This document shows positions 37,997-52,439 of a DNA stretch of 64,000 nucleotides, piece by piece; position 1 is the first letter of the stretch; each line of letters opens with the position of its first letter. The notes under the pieces are model-generated. The model ran no database searches. It saw nothing but the letters and a program-made list of their open reading frames with translations, and had not been told where the DNA came from. This DNA is from Sycobia sp. Sy_11 (taxonomy: Eukaryota; Arthropoda; Insecta; Hymenoptera; Epichrysomallidae), in contig JACCIC010000019.1 of NCBI GenBank assembly GCA_018907035.1, forward strand, positions 3,365,001-3,429,000, read 5' to 3'. The position numbers and the translations under genes were made by a program.

Positions 37997-40900
37997 CGCT
38001 CGCCTGCCTCGCCTATGTTGTGGCTCCTGGCACAGGTGTAAGTAAGCTGTTGCGAATCCCTCAACCCCCGCGGCTCTTCCGCGGAGGCGCGCGCTAGCGA
38101 GGAGGGGAACGGAGGAAGTAGACTTTGAAGGAGATTCTTCTTAGCTTATTATTGTGTAAGTTTCTCTCGCACCAATTCTGCAATGGTCGTATCGCTGATT
38201 TACTTTACTTTTCTCATTAATTTTTAAACGAAGATAAACTTTGGGAAGTATGAGAAACATAAATAGCTATTTAGTTAGTTTAGCAAGTTGCGTTTGCTCA
38301 TCTAAATTTTCTCCGTAAATAAGATAAACGGTAATTCAATTTTGTAAGATTTAGTTAAAGTTTTAAAGATAAACTAATGAAAAAAACGGTCCTATAATAT
38401 GATTTTATTATCTGAGAAAAAAATTTTTTTTTCTTAATAATTCATATTTGAGAGACGGAATGGGACGAACGAAGCATCGCTTATCGAATGGGAGGTAGTT
38501 TTCAACCGACTGTTTCAGTCAAAACAACAATCGCCAAATATTTTCGAGCCATCGATTTATAAAATATTGACATTTAAAGATATATAATCTCCACGTGGTA
38601 TTTTAAGAAAAAATACATATTAATATAATCGTAAAAATAATACGTAGAAATAAAACGTACGAACACTTTTAATATAAACGTAAAAATAAATTGCTTTTCA
38701 TTGAATTTTCTATCGTTTCATTGTGACAAGCTGAAAATGTTCGTGAAAATTTATTGACTTTGATCCGTACTGCGTAAATGTAAATTGGTAAATTTTAGGT
38801 TTAGCTGTTTATTTAAAGCTGACTTTGCGAGCGCGCCCGTATCTGTACGATTAATGCATAGACAACAGTATGCATACAATTTTTATCCTTTAGAAATTTT
38901 GATCTAAGATAACAATAGGCATAATTATAAAGTACTTTTAACTGGCCTTTGTCACGGTCACTCGGCCCCTTCCATTATTCGTCGGGTTACACTGAAAGTC
39001 TACGCTCGTCTCCTCAATTTACCTACTCCTCGATCGAGAGCCGCATTATCGTTTGTCGACTGGTTGACGAGCATTGGCACTTGTAACTTTTGCAGTTTAG
39101 TGCAAAAACTATTTGCATCTTTCCAAAATTCATATGCGAGACACCCTCTAAACACACGCGTCATTTAAAGCAAGGTCAGCATGTTTTCAAATGTTTACAT
39201 AGGTACGAGTACTTTATCAGTTACGAGATCAATATTTCTTAATGTTGAAGCGCTATTTCAGATAGCCCATTGATATTATGGGAATATTAAGTAATGGAAA
39301 GTTTGGCAAGCTAGATATTGAAATCTCGGGGATGGACCGTGCTCAAATATTACACAGATCCGAATTAGTTTTTATCAATTTTTCAATAATAGTTTGCCAT
39401 GCCTTGTAATTTGAATGAAAACTATCGTAATTGCCAGGTTAATCTGTCAAAAATTTTCTAGAAATTCGAATATTTTGAATGAACGAATACTGAGAGAAAA
39501 TATATATCTAATCAAATAATAATTATGTAAAAGAATTGTCAATTCACAGACGTTAATAATAAATATTATTGTACTATTTCTGTTATGATCTCGGTCTCTA
39601 ATTTTTCTTTTGTATATATTAGTTTTTATGTTCTATATACAATGCTGGAGTCTATAATTAAAATGTAAAGTAAAACCGATATTGTAAGTAATTTTAAACT
39701 AAATTCCAGAAACAATTTTCATTCTATTTTATTTATACGCAAAGTAAGTTGTAACTCCTTCGTTTGAGTCAATTCCGTCGGCCTGAAACATAAATTCAGC
39801 ATAAAACTTCTGCATGAAGTAAAGATTTGAGAAAATTAATAATAAATTATAATCAATTGATCTAATAATTAATGCAATAATTAATATTTCGTATTATTAA
39901 TATTTGATAGTTGTTATTTATTCGACAATATTTTTAGAAAACGAATCATGATAGTAATATTTGCAATTTTTACGTATGTTATTATTAATGTTTCGCCTAT
40001 AAATATTTTCTACAGCTGAGGATAAAATTGTTCTATATCCCGAAATGCGGAAAGCGATCGTTTAATTGAAACATAAAAGTCACAGGGTTTAAAGACCTCG
40101 TAATAGCGAATAATTTACGGGTACTTTCAATGAGCTATGAGATATAAGAAAAGCCGCATTCCTTGTCTGGAGACCTTTTTTTGAGAAATTTTTTCTCTCC
40201 TATTTTTTTTTTGTACTCAAAATAACCCACGTAATTGATTAAAGCAGCAGAGCCAGGGGGAAACAACATATTTTTTAATCTAGCAATGGTGAGTGATGTG
40301 CGAAATAAAATGATTTATGTATCTATAAAAATTTTTATTTGAGGCAGCAAAGGGCTCTTTTTCATCCTCGCGAAAATGAGAAATCTTTTCCCCGGCTTTT
40401 ACGTCGTATGTATTTGCCCTAACTTTATTTCGCAAAACAAAAATACGATCTTATAACGTTCATTGTGAATCTTAAAAGTACGTCACCCAGACAACTGGAC
40501 GCTCGCAATCGATCCTGGCATTACAAAGTTCCTTTTGAAATGGCAAATTTAAGGAGGGCAATAATGTGTCTTTTCACCTATACAATAACTTTTCGATGTC
40601 TAAATATTATTTGAAAGGCCAAAAGTTATCTTTTATCGAACAGAGAAATCTAACCAATATAAGTTACACACACACACATACACACACACACGCACAATAT
40701 TCCGCCACATGGTTAAGGATTGGATGCTCGACGAGGATGTATTTTGCTGTATTACGAGAAAGAGAGAGAAAGAGAGGTCATTCCACCTACCTTATCCGAC
40801 ATGGCCTCCCATTTTCTCCAAATAAATTACCTTATTTATTCCGTACACGTTATCGTCGGCGCGGGCAAAAATTGCCTTTGCGCGCGCGCGAACTACATAT

Positions 40901-41075
40901 AATAGTATATATAGTTATATGCTCGAACGCACGAATGGTAGTGGGGGGGGGGCTGATGCGCGCGGATGATGCTTGATAAAGAGGGGGAAGGCAGGGCCAC
41001 GAGCGAGAGGATCCGAGGTTTATTAAGTGTCCGATTGTGCTTCTTCCCTTTCTTTGTCTGTCTGTCTCTCTATCC

Positions 41076-41077
<2 letters not shown>

Positions 41078-41117
<40 letters not shown>
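41078..41117. repeat. (TC)n microsatellite
   Basis: Pure TC alternation within a longer pyrimidine-rich stretch. Confidence 0.93.
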
Positions 41118-41120
<3 letters not shown>

Positions 41121-41849
41121 TCGTTCTCTTCAATTCGCCTCGCTTATGTCAGCTAATTTTCTTTCTATCCGAACGTATGTCATACGCGTGCCGAATTTCC
41201 TCCGCAATCTCGACTTGTTTCTCCCTCTCTGATGCGTTGGTTTTTGTTCTTTCGTAGCCACCAATTCCCCCCCCCCCCGCCCCTCCCGCTGTAACAAACA
41301 TACGCTCGACACGTTGTAAACGTTGTGTATCCAGGGAAAACATCGTCATTCATATTGCGACGGCGACGCCAGGAGATTCTCGATTTGTATTTATATCGGT
41401 GCGCGCTGATTGATTGCATTTAGATTTCGACGGATATATCGTTATTAGATTTACAATGATTCAGCTCTCCTGGCGCAGCAATAATTGCGATTTTGAGCTA
41501 TTGGTTGTAATTTACATTGGACTAATTGTAGTAGATACATTTCTGCGACATTATTAATCTAACATTAACAACATATTTACGTATATTTTAATTCGCTCTC
41601 ATTCAAATTATGCTTACAAGATTATATTGACTGCTTCCTATCTGCTTGTACACAGATTATTTTCTATTTAACTAATAAGGAATGTCTACAGAGTCCCGTT
41701 ATCTAATCAGATTCCCCTAGAATGAATGTATTAAATGTATTGGCGAAATTACCTTTTTTCATTCAAATGTACCATGCCTTCAAGTCACGGCTTCGTCAGC
41801 GCTATAATAACACGTATAGAATGTAAATGATTTTTATTATTTAAAAACA

Positions 41850-42760
41850 GTATATTTCAGCACGGCTTCATGTACGGTATTTTTAAGTTCTTTTATTATT
41901 CCACCAGTTTCTTTAGGACGCGTGCCAATTTTCTTTCGCACTTTCAACGGACTCAGATCTTATTCGGTTTAATTCAGATTTTACCTGAGGAAAGAGATAG
42001 CAGTCGCACGTAGCAAGATCCTGCGAATAAGGTGGGCGGTATAACAGTGGCATGCTGTACTGGAATGAAAATCTCTCGAGGGTCAGTGCGGAATGAACCG
42101 GCGCATTGTCTCAATGAAGAAGCCATGACCGTTACTTCCACAATCCTGATCGTTGTTTTTCTCATTCCTTCACAGAGTCCAGTGACCATCATGTCAAGAG
42201 CATGAAGACAGTAATGTTGATTTACAGTTTGACCTTCGGGAATTCAGTGAAGATACACGATTTCATAAATATCGAAAAAAAATCATGATTGTTTTGAATG
42301 TTGATTTGCTCGTTTTGAGTTTTTTGAACTTTGGTAAAGTTGGACTCTTCCAGTACATGGATGGGCGCTTTGCTTCAAGGTCATAGGTTAAAAACCTAGT
42401 TTCTTCATATGTTATATACCTTTTATAATAAATTAGAGTCCTAGGTAGGTACCCTTTATAATGAGTTCATAATAAGTTGGAGTATCATAATAGACTAGTC
42501 CCATCAATACTGAACCTAATAAATCGAACAACATTATCGACTGTTTTGATGTTTTCATCCATTTTTGACGTGGAAGGGTGACCGCATCGTAAATCATCTT
42601 CAGCATCATCCTCAGCCATCTTAAATACGCTGAAATCACTCAAATACGCGTGAACGCGATAAACATTCATTACTATGCACATGTATTCAATAAATAAACT
42701 TCCAACTACAGTTTTTCCAAGTTTCATCTGAAATTTCACGACGACCTATTGATCTATGGT
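41850..42760 (-). pseudogene. decayed mariner-family transposase
   Basis: Read on the minus strand in several frames, this block shows mariner (Tc1/mariner DDE) transposase landmarks in the right order. Near 42563-42583 is GHPSTSK followed by DENIK, the linker after the helix-turn-helix domain. Near 42352-42392 is YDLEAKRPS followed by MYWKSP, upstream of the second catalytic region. At 42214-42240 is EGQTVNQHY. Near 41997-42035 is PPYSQDLATCD, holding the last catalytic Asp. Frameshifts and stops separate these pieces, the segment with the first catalytic Asp appears lost, and I could not find inverted terminal repeats. It is an old, inactive copy. I do not place it in a subfamily with confidence. 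Confidence 0.75.
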
Positions 42761-45513
42761 TACATCGATCATTTTTTTCAGGAAAACGAAATAAGCATCA
42801 CGGATGTAAGCAAAGGCCACGGCTAGACCGATTTGTTTACAGACTCGGTAGCCGTCGCATTCGGAATCGTACGCTTTAGGCTAAATAGTACACAGTCGTT
42901 AAGCTTCGGTTTATATGTACTTTTCTATAGCAGTAGCGGTATCGTTACTTAATAGTCTCAGATTATTCTAAAAATTTCTGTTAATTAATAAAGTCTGTTA
43001 ATTGAATGACTTGTACTGGGCATGGAAGACTGATAGAATCTAATAGCTCAGTGTATCAGATAATTTTTTTTGATATATATAGTATATAAGGTATAAGTAG
43101 AAAAGATATAGAATATAAATATAGATATATATAAGTAAATTATCTTTACCTGTTTTATCACCTGATGAGCGCGCTTAATCTTTCGCATCTTTCTGGTGGT
43201 GATTAGAGAATTCTTAGATATTTAGAATCGCAGGAGTAAAAATTAGAAATCTCAATATTTATTATTAAATTATATGTTTCCTATGTAAAGCAATTATTAT
43301 TTCGTCTGTATTTTATTCCCATATTATTTCCCTTTCACGCGTTCTTTATTTTCTATAATATTTTATTTACATTTTTTTTGTCTTCCCATATTTATTGTAC
43401 AAGTTTGTAAAAATGTTGTACACCAACAGATTTACCACCTTATGAAATGTCTGCTCTACATTATTATTTATGATTTATATATAATTCTTTTGAGACGAGC
43501 CTTTCTCGTAAGCAAGTATGACATTTATTTAATTTTTATTCTGACATATTCGATCTAAAATTAAAGGCAAACAAAGCATACAGATTTTTATTTTTATGTA
43601 ATATAATAAACTATTCAAGCATTGATTAAAAAACTATTATTATTTCTTTTTGATAAATTTTATGAGATTTTTTAAAATCTAATGAAAAATTATATAAATA
43701 ATAAATCTATTTACAAACTCAAATATTCACATTTATAGTAATGAAAAGCTATCGCATACTGTGTATATGTATAACAATTGTCAATGCAGAACAAGGGTTA
43801 AACAATTGATAACTGTATAAACAGTGAAGAAAATAAATACTACTTAATGGAGTAATTCATTAAAAATAAAGGAAATGAAGGTCGATTGAATGAAAAAAAG
43901 GCAAAGCAAGTCATTTTAATACCTAAGGAAATTTATAAATATCCTTGCCTTCAATAACAGTTAAATTAATAATATTGGTAAATTTTGTTTAAGAATTCGT
44001 TATAAACTATTTATAAAAACATTATTTGCTGTATTCAATATGATATTCTCTATCATTTTATTAATTATGTCCCCCATATAAGCATTAAAATCTGAGACTA
44101 AAAAAGAAAATTACGCATCAATGTTAGTAAAAATAACTTGAATAACTTATTGGTATTTTATTTATAATAAATACATTATTGTGAAAGTAGTTCAGTATTT
44201 CCTACTATTTTTACTTTCCTACTATATTAACAGAAGTTATTACGCAATGTATTATTAAAAAAAATTATTATATAATACTGAATAAATTAGGTAAAAAATA
44301 GTAATATTAAATATTACAAATATTAATCATTTAAATATTCAAAATTCTGCTAATGATTTTACATGATAATTTATAACTGACCTAGCCTTCTTACATTTTT
44401 TAAATAAAATTTTCAAATCACTCGTAGGTAATTTTTACGTTGACGGTACCCGTTACTCTTTAATAGTAGTCACTTACCTTGCAGCTCACGTTCCAAGATC
44501 TTGAAGTTTATTTTTTGAGGTTAATAGAAATGCTCTTTGGAACTGTCTTTTCAAAAGCTAAGAAATTTCAAAAGGAAAAAGATAAGACGAGAATAGCGAT
44601 AAAATGGAAGGAGAAATATTTTTCGCTATAAATGATTATTTCCGCGAAAAGCTCAACTTTTTTATGTTTGTAATTTCGAAATTATCGAATACTTTCACGT
44701 AGATATCAATGGTAAAAATTAAACTATGCACCCATTATTAAGAATTACAAATTTCCACTTTACAGCTAATAATAGATACAGCCATGAAATTATTGTGAAT
44801 TTTTATGACTTCGCAAAAAGGATTAGAGAAAAACAGAACAAAATATATTGTTATAAAATAATATCATCTTTTAAAAATATCAGGGTATTGGAATTTTTTC
44901 TTATCCTTTCCCTTCTGATAATGGAACAACTAAAAATTCATCTCAATATTTATGATAATAATAAAAAGAGTAATAGAGACGCGAGGAGGAGAAAGTTGTT
45001 TCCAACCCAGCGTGACGTAAATAAATTACAGGGCTTTACATTTTACTGACGCGTCGGCTACTTTTCGAGCGAGGGAGATAGGAAAGAGGACAGAGGGAGA
45101 CCAGAAACGAGACCGTTATTATTCTTCTCGCACGACTTAGTCGGTCGTCGGAGAGAGAGAGAGACAGAGGGGGGGGGCGAGAGCAGCTTTACAGCCGTCC
45201 TTATTTTTCAATTTGAACTTAATCAAGGGTAGCATCGCGGCTCTTCGCTCGCCCTTCGCCCCCGATCCGGCTCTCGCCCGCGTCCCGCGGGCCGATATTT
45301 CAGGCTGGAACGTGGCGGAGGGGCGGGACGGATGGAGACGATCGCGTCTGACACGGAGCTGGCTCGGCCACCTTTAAGCTGTCCCGCGATGCTTGTGTGT
45401 TTAAACGGCGCGCGACCGCCCTTGTTCCCGCTCGTTTCTCTCATTTTTTTTTTTTTTTTTTTGGCTCTTTCGACTTCTCCCTCGCTATTTCTCTCTGTCT
45501 CTCTGCCTCCCTC

Positions 45514-45516
<3 letters not shown>

Positions 45517-45565
<49 letters not shown>
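45517..45565. repeat. (TC)n microsatellite
   Basis: About 24 CT units preceded by a 17-T run and pyrimidine-rich sequence. Confidence 0.95.
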
Positions 45566-45573
<8 letters not shown>

Positions 45574-45965
45574 ATTCTCAACTTCTCACCTTTTGTCGAT
45601 AGGGAGCGCGAGGGAAAGGGGCGAGCAGCCGCCCCCCGCGGGAGCAGAGGGTTATATATACTTAAGAGGTCGAACGTGTCGGAGATGTCTTAAGAGAAGC
45701 GAAAAAGCATTTCATTCATTAGTCGGCGGGGGTGGGGGTGTGGCGGGAGCGGGGGCTCAAAGAGAGTTTCTTTTTTCTTAACGCTAGGCTTACGCCAAGC
45801 GTACGGAGGAAACTTGGCGCCGCTCCTGCTGATCTTTCTTATACTCTTCGAACTTCTCTTGTCTGGCTCGTAAAAGATTTAGGCAGGGTTTTAAAGTCGA
45901 GGAAAGAAATTTTAAAATTCGTCCCGCTTCCCCGTGGAACGGACTTATTATGTGTGTGCCTGTGT

Positions 45966-46030
45966 GTGTATATATATAACTATATATAACTATATATAAC
46001 AATATATATATATAACTGTATATATAACTA
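45966..46030. repeat. short tandem repeat of TATATAAC units
   Basis: Repeats of ACTATATATA type with a period of about 10 bases, followed by variants with TGTATATATAAC. Confidence 0.85.
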
Positions 46031-47459
46031 TAATCGACGACGTCTTTAATTTATACTTGTTATATGAATTATTCATGAAATGAGAAGGGATATATGAAAG
46101 ACTGGGTATATATGAAACAAATAAACAAATAAAGGGATATATGAAACAATTTTCCCGGTGTACACAATTGTTAGATTTTGCAGAAGTAGATAAATTAATT
46201 TCTGATAATATTTTTTCAGTGAAGTATCCTGATCTGTGTAAATATCATTTCGAATGATTTAGTTGTTAATGATCTGAATTAAGAAGAAAAAAAAAACAAA
46301 AAACGTAGATCATATACTCTTAAACGATATAAGCGTTCTTCATTTACATTTGGTTTTGAAAATCTTAAAAACCAAACCTTTGGTTATTAAAATATAATAA
46401 ATTCTTCGATTTTAGTTTACGATTAAGAATTGATTTTATCAGCAAGAAGAGCCGATGAATTTTCTTGCGAAATGATTAATTGATTTAGTACTTAAGTAAT
46501 TCCAAATAATATAATGTATGAGGAACGTTAGTACATAATACTAATTAGAGAGACAAAACTAAAAAATATATAGATTGAAAAATGTAAGGAGTTTCCGACT
46601 CCCTACATTAAACGTATGAGTCGAAACTTTTACATAGATAAAATTTTTTAATAGGATTGGAGAATTTGAAAAGAAAAAAATTAAATTAATAAAGGTTATG
46701 CTCGGAAAAAATCAAACATACAGTTCGTTTGTCTGAATTTTTTCTCTCCATTACTAAGAATTAGATTAAAGGAAACTTTGAAGATGTTTTTTGTATTTAT
46801 ATTAAAGTTCGCAAAAAAATGTTGATTGTCATAAAGCGTATGTCACATGGAATAAACAAATATGGCGATCCTAGTTTGTCAAGCGAATAATATTTCTGGT
46901 CGGACGAAGCGTACAAAAAATTTACCCGAATTCAATATAAAATCTTCAAAATCACAAACATAATTTATTTAACGCTACATATCTATTTATTTATATCTAT
47001 TTACGTGTAACTAACCTTACGAAGTTAAAAAAATAAAAACAGGCAGTACTTTGAGCAATAAATCTCTTTGAGGGCGAAAAGTTGCAAATACGAAATTGCA
47101 TTCCGAACGAATCGCTTTGAAGTTATTAACAGGTACGCGATTAAGTTAAAAAAAAAATGCGAACGCGCCGGATCAGTAGCACGGGCCTAACATATTCCAT
47201 GTACGGGGAGATAATACTTTGCAGATTCCAAGGTAGCAGAGTTAACTTTTTAGGGTAAACCCGACGAAACGAAATAAGGTAAGAAAGATGAAAAACGACA
47301 CGGACCGAGTGGAGGCAGAAATAGTGCGAGAAATAGAGTCCAGCCGGAGTTGCGGGCCCGAAAGCGCCGGAAGGCCTAACTCGACGGCCCGTTGAAAGTT
47401 CAGCAGTTGTAAAGCTTAAATTTATCGTCGTTAGCGCGGACGCTCTTCATCCGCATCAG

Positions 47460-47463
<4 letters not shown>

Positions 47464-47505
<42 letters not shown>
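47464..47505. repeat. (TA)n microsatellite
   Basis: Pure TA alternation of about 42 bases. Confidence 0.95.
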
Positions 47506-47508
<3 letters not shown>

Positions 47509-49929
47509 CAGTTGAAGACCCAGTCGTGGCACCGGCCAAAAAGGAAGAAACGCAAAGACGAAGGCAGGGGAGAGCTGAGGGCAGCACGAAGATCCAAGAT
47601 CTTATTGCCGTTATCTGCCGGGATTCCTGGACTCGGATAACTCGAGGCTACTGGCTACCGGCAGCTACTGCTTGCTCCCGCCTCTCTCACTCTATCTCTC
47701 TCTCTCTTCTCTCTCCCTGGCTTCGCCCCGCCGCCACGACTGCCGGCGCAGTGCAGGCGAGAATATAAGCGTCTCGAGAGATACCGAGGCGAGTTTATCG
47801 GGGCGCTCCAGGGCCAAGGGAAAGTCGAAAAGTTCGACCGTGCAGCGGGGTAAACACTGTTTCGGCTTTTTGCCACACCCCGCCCCCCACCGTCGCTCTA
47901 CATTCCTGGCACATTCCTGTTCTGTTTTTTGCTCTTTATTTGCACCCCGCGCCTCGGGCGTCCGAGAAACGAGCCGGCTCGCTGTGCAAGAGACGATTGC
48001 CGGGACGGAACTATCGGCGGCCGGCGTTTCGTTCGACGTTTAATACTGACGAGAGCGCGGTCGGTCGTACGATTTTCTTTATTCGGAAGACGAGTGCGCG
48101 GCAATTGGCCGTTTCGTTTTAACTTCTCGACTTAACCGCGAGAATATGCCAAGGGACATTGGGCAGCACGTTGTATGAATAAAGTAAGGCTTAATATGGT
48201 CTTTCATTGGTTTATATTATTTTGCGTTCTTTGGACGGATGAGTGCTTTAGAATTAATAAGCTGTTGTTTTACTTGTCGGCAGAGTTGATAATTGTAAAT
48301 TATACACTTGAGATAGGACGCTTATTGTAAAAATTTAGGATTACCATTTAACGGTGCAGGATGGTTTGAAAAAAATATGTCGGAATACAAATTTTTTTAG
48401 TAAATAGCATGTAAAAAATTATAGATTAAATCAGTATTAGAAATAACAATGTTAATTAATAAAAATAATTAAATCATTATTATTGTTCAAAAAGTCCAAT
48501 AAACGGATTGAGTACTTAGTTTTTTTTTATAAATTTCCCTTATGTTTATATTTAATATGTCTTATGTTTGTTTTATTAAAATTTACATTTTATGCTTATG
48601 TTTTTGGCAAATTTTCCGAAGATGGAGCAATATACCCTTTCTAGTATCTAATGTTGTATGACTGTAGTATCATATTTAACGATAAAAACTGTACGTCATC
48701 TGACACTAATTCGAGATGAAAATATTCAGTATAGAAGTCAAAGTGAATCTCCAAAATTATGCCTACAAAATATTCGGGGCTATCACGCTACTCGACAGAA
48801 AGTCGGAACCGAGCGCAAAAAGGAACGACAAGGAAAAATGAATACAAAACTGATGTACGACGAATCGGCGATGAAACTGAATATAATTAAAAGGTGAAAA
48901 AATTGTTTTATGTATAGAAATAGCAAAAGAAAAGCGTAGTCCTTAACCTTGAAGGAAGTAATTTTCAGAAAATTCGATTTTTTAACATCGAATCGTACTT
49001 GTGGAAAATTTCTTTTTCTCGTGTATGAAATTTCGGAAAGGATCGTAGTGAGTTGAAGATGTAATTCATTACATACTAAGAAGAATAATGATTCGTCGAT
49101 GCAACACTAAAACACTTCTCCTTATCAAGTAATTCGACGTACAAAATAGCGTGATTTCAATAGCTTTCATTCAAAATTGAAAGGGCCGATTCGCAAAATT
49201 ACGCATTACACCACTTGGTTCCCTCGAAAATTAGTTTTTGAAAAGAATGTGACAATTTTTTTCTCTATTTCAAATTTTATCTAATTTAATATTTCTTCTT
49301 GGAATTTAATGGCAGATTTCCATGCAAAAGTTACGTTTTCATGATGCGATGTATCATTAGTATGAATGATCGTTTAAAAAATTTCATCATACGTGTCAAG
49401 TGAATAAGTGAAGTTAAATTCAAATTACAGGATTTTCTAGAGGATTTTTTCAGAAATTGCAGATTGTTCTGGACCACGTTAAGATGGTTTTCGATAAAAT
49501 CGATAGCAAAAATGATATGAATATAGCAAAAATGAACTAGTTTAAAATTTTTACATTATATATTGCTTTAAATCACGTGGTAAGTATAAAAACAGCAAGT
49601 GTAAGTCGATGTATATCATAAGTCAAGCTATAGTAGCGCCACCTATATATTCTGAACTCTGCTCATATACCACGCGTGACTCTTAGATTACTTAGATGTT
49701 CTATATTAATAAACTACTTTATACAAGTGAACTGCGTACTCTTCAAATCACGTTTCATCAAGTTTCTGATACTATACACTTGACATATCGTTCAATATAC
49801 GGAGACGCTGATCCAGATAAGTCCCGTGTGTCTACTCACAGATATTATTATAATATTCGATAAGGATTCCATTTCAATTCAGACTTGATTCAAGTACATA
49901 CGGAAAATTTTACCGCTTTCAAGCTTCAT

Positions 49930-51100
49930 CGAATTAACAATAACGAACGTTGCCTCCTCCCCCCCCTCCCCCGACCACACGATCCCCAGCACCAGAAGAA
50001 AATATATTTCCTCTCCACTTCCTCCCCTTCACCTCACCCCCTTCCCGACAAAGCCAGCGAGATAAGTCGAATGCCTGGCGCTCCGCGCGCGCAGCCGTCT
50101 TCGCAATAAACAATGCCGAATCCCCGCGAGGAATCCCTCGCGCCCTCGCGAAGGCCCCACCGCAATTCGGGCTTTTTGCCCGAGCGTACGCGCGCGCGCG
50201 AGAAATTCGCAATATGTAATACCGTTACCCCGGCCTCGCCGGGCGTTAACTTGGTTTTCGTCAAATTTAATAATAACGCGCGGTTCGCGCGTGCGTGGTT
50301 GCGGCGAGGGGGGGGGGCAGGCTTGCGCGCCTCTAAAATAAACAGAGCCGCCAGCCCTCGGTTCGGGCGAGCGCGCGGAAGCAAAAACGGGGAAAAAATC
50401 CCTCTCGTCCGCGTGACGGCGGTGGGAGGGGGGTGGTGGTGGAAATTTAATACCGCCGCGCATATGGGGCGTTCTCTTTATCGGGCACGACGCGCCGTTT
50501 ATACAAGTCCGGGCGCTGTGCTGGCGGCGGTGCCGCGGTGCGTTTCGGCGAGAGAGGCCTTCTTTTTCCGCCTGCGCGAGTTAGGGGTTCTTCTTCCTTT
50601 TTTCCCCCTCCCCGCTCTTGCCGGCGAACCCTAGCCGCCCGCGCCCATCCCTCGTCGCTGACGCGCTCGAGCCCCCGGCCTGTATCTTATACAGGCGCGC
50701 GCGCGCGGCGAACGTGCGAGATTGCAGAAGCCCGCAACCAGCGGGATTACGTCGCCATAAATCAGAACTTAAAGTCGCCGCCACTTCTCTGCCTCGTGTT
50801 ACTCTGTCGTGCACTCGCTCTCTCTCTCTCTCTCACTCTCTCTCCCACTTCCTCTCTTCGTCCTTTTAACTTGCGAAATTTTTCTGAATAATATTTGCTC
50901 ACTACGCTCGACGCCCTGCGACTGCCCTTACGAGCGGGTATTTATACGAGTTCTTATAGTTTTAATCGGCTCAAGGCGAGCGAAATATTTATGGCCACGG
51001 TTCTGTCCGAGCGTCGTGATTCTTTGTTTCGAACTTGGGGTTTCGCGGGGGGGGGGGTTGCAGGGGGGTTTGAAGCTATAGAATTGAATGGTTACGGTAC
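49930..51100. other. CpG-rich block, possible promoter region
   Basis: About 1.2 kb with many CpG dinucleotides, CGCG runs, a C run near 49960 and 11 G at 51047-51057, flanked by AT-rich DNA. Competing long frames on both strands argue against a single coding exon. A promoter or 5' UTR role is only inferred from composition. Confidence 0.3.
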
Positions 51101-52439
51101 GTTTGAGATACCTCATTGAATTAAGGATCATTCTAATAAGTTTTCCTCATACGCCGAGAAGAAAGTATTGTATATTTTATATCGATTCAGTGAGATGCAC
51201 AAGATCTTAGGGTCCGTCTCAAAATGTTAATAGCAAAATGGAAAATTAAAATAATCCTACGTGATTTGAAACACTAAAATGAGGTTCAATTCGAAAGTTG
51301 GTTAAATTATATAGGTCTCATTCTGAATCAGCTGTTGTTGGCTTCATCATGAGTAAGGCGACATGTTACCGATTTGCAAAAGTATAATGATATAGCAGAA
51401 AAGAAACCACTTGTACTTGCGACATTAGTGAATAACGTGCATTTCGTTAGTAATACCGAAAACGTGCTAGTGAAACATTTGTTTCGATTGTTTCATTGAT
51501 ATTTTTTTCTTCTGTTTTTTCGAGTACACAGCTTAATATTGATGTAGTTCGTCGAAACGCGTTAAATTAATTTAAATATTAATATTCTTATTATAACAAT
51601 GTCAAGTGGACTGTGAGATTCTGCCTGTGGTCGAAATCATTTCTAAAGAATCGCATTGTGTGTGTTTGGCTAAATTGCTATATGTTGGAATAAAATTTAA
51701 TATTTCCATTCAATTGTATCGCTCAATGCATTAGAATCATACTTAATTTACTTCGTTATAAAACAAGCCTTTTGGTTCATTTTGATTATTAATTATACAT
51801 TTTTACTTTTATCCCAATTTCCATTATGGAAAATATCGTCTCCTCGAATTATTTTTCAACCATTTCTTTTTAAATGAAAAAAAAATTCTAAGAAACAATT
51901 CAACGATTACCTTAGCTTTTCGATACGAGCACGAGAAATCTATTTTTTCCCCTCGGTTGCTTCGTCTTCGAACGCGAATCTGTATGAAAAAAGGATTAAA
52001 ACCGAGAATGGAGAATAATAACATTTAAAATCCGACGTCCTTTACGCAGATTTAAGTGCATTTTGTAACGGAAGTTTATGCCATTGAAACAGGGAACCGT
52101 CTTATATATATATGAGAGAGCATGTGCTTCGCGATCTCGGACAGGCACGCTTCCAGATAAGTTAGTGCAAATAAAAGTTCGAGCGCACGTTAGCTGAGTA
52201 AGCGCTTAAAAAGGCAACCCCCGATGCGCCAATATTTCGACATAAAATTACCTACGTACGAGTAAAATCAGAATTTTAACTTTTTTGAATAAATCCAAAG
52301 AAAAATTACGCTGATTCGTTAGAACAGCGTAATTACTAGAAATCACGTGGAGAATCAAAGCATAAAAAGCCCACGCGCAGAAGACACCCGGAATTATCCG
52401 GGAACCTCGCTGGATATCATCACCGACAACTAAGCACCA

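Larger units (their letters stand above)
25541..41849. other. downstream region with no gene recognised
   Basis: The first few hundred bases should be 3' UTR of the receptor, including (TC)n at 25635-25659. After that come AT-rich DNA and GC-richer blocks (about 27.2-27.8, 29.5-30.2, 30.7-31.1, 37.4-38.1 and 40.8-41.4 kb) and at least twelve long (TA)n tracts. No open frame shows a recognisable domain. Frames at 28258-28497 and 29547-29855 are open but unremarkable. Confidence 0.5.

Noticed and set aside
44726..45049. Frame of 107 codons on +
   Set aside because: It is Lys/Asn/Ile-rich with no motif, and the AT-rich composition suggests a chance frame.
50113..50634. Frame of 173 codons on +
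   Set aside because: It is Arg/Pro/Ala-rich, with competing frames on the minus strand of similar length and no domain or splice context. It fits CpG-rich non-coding DNA.
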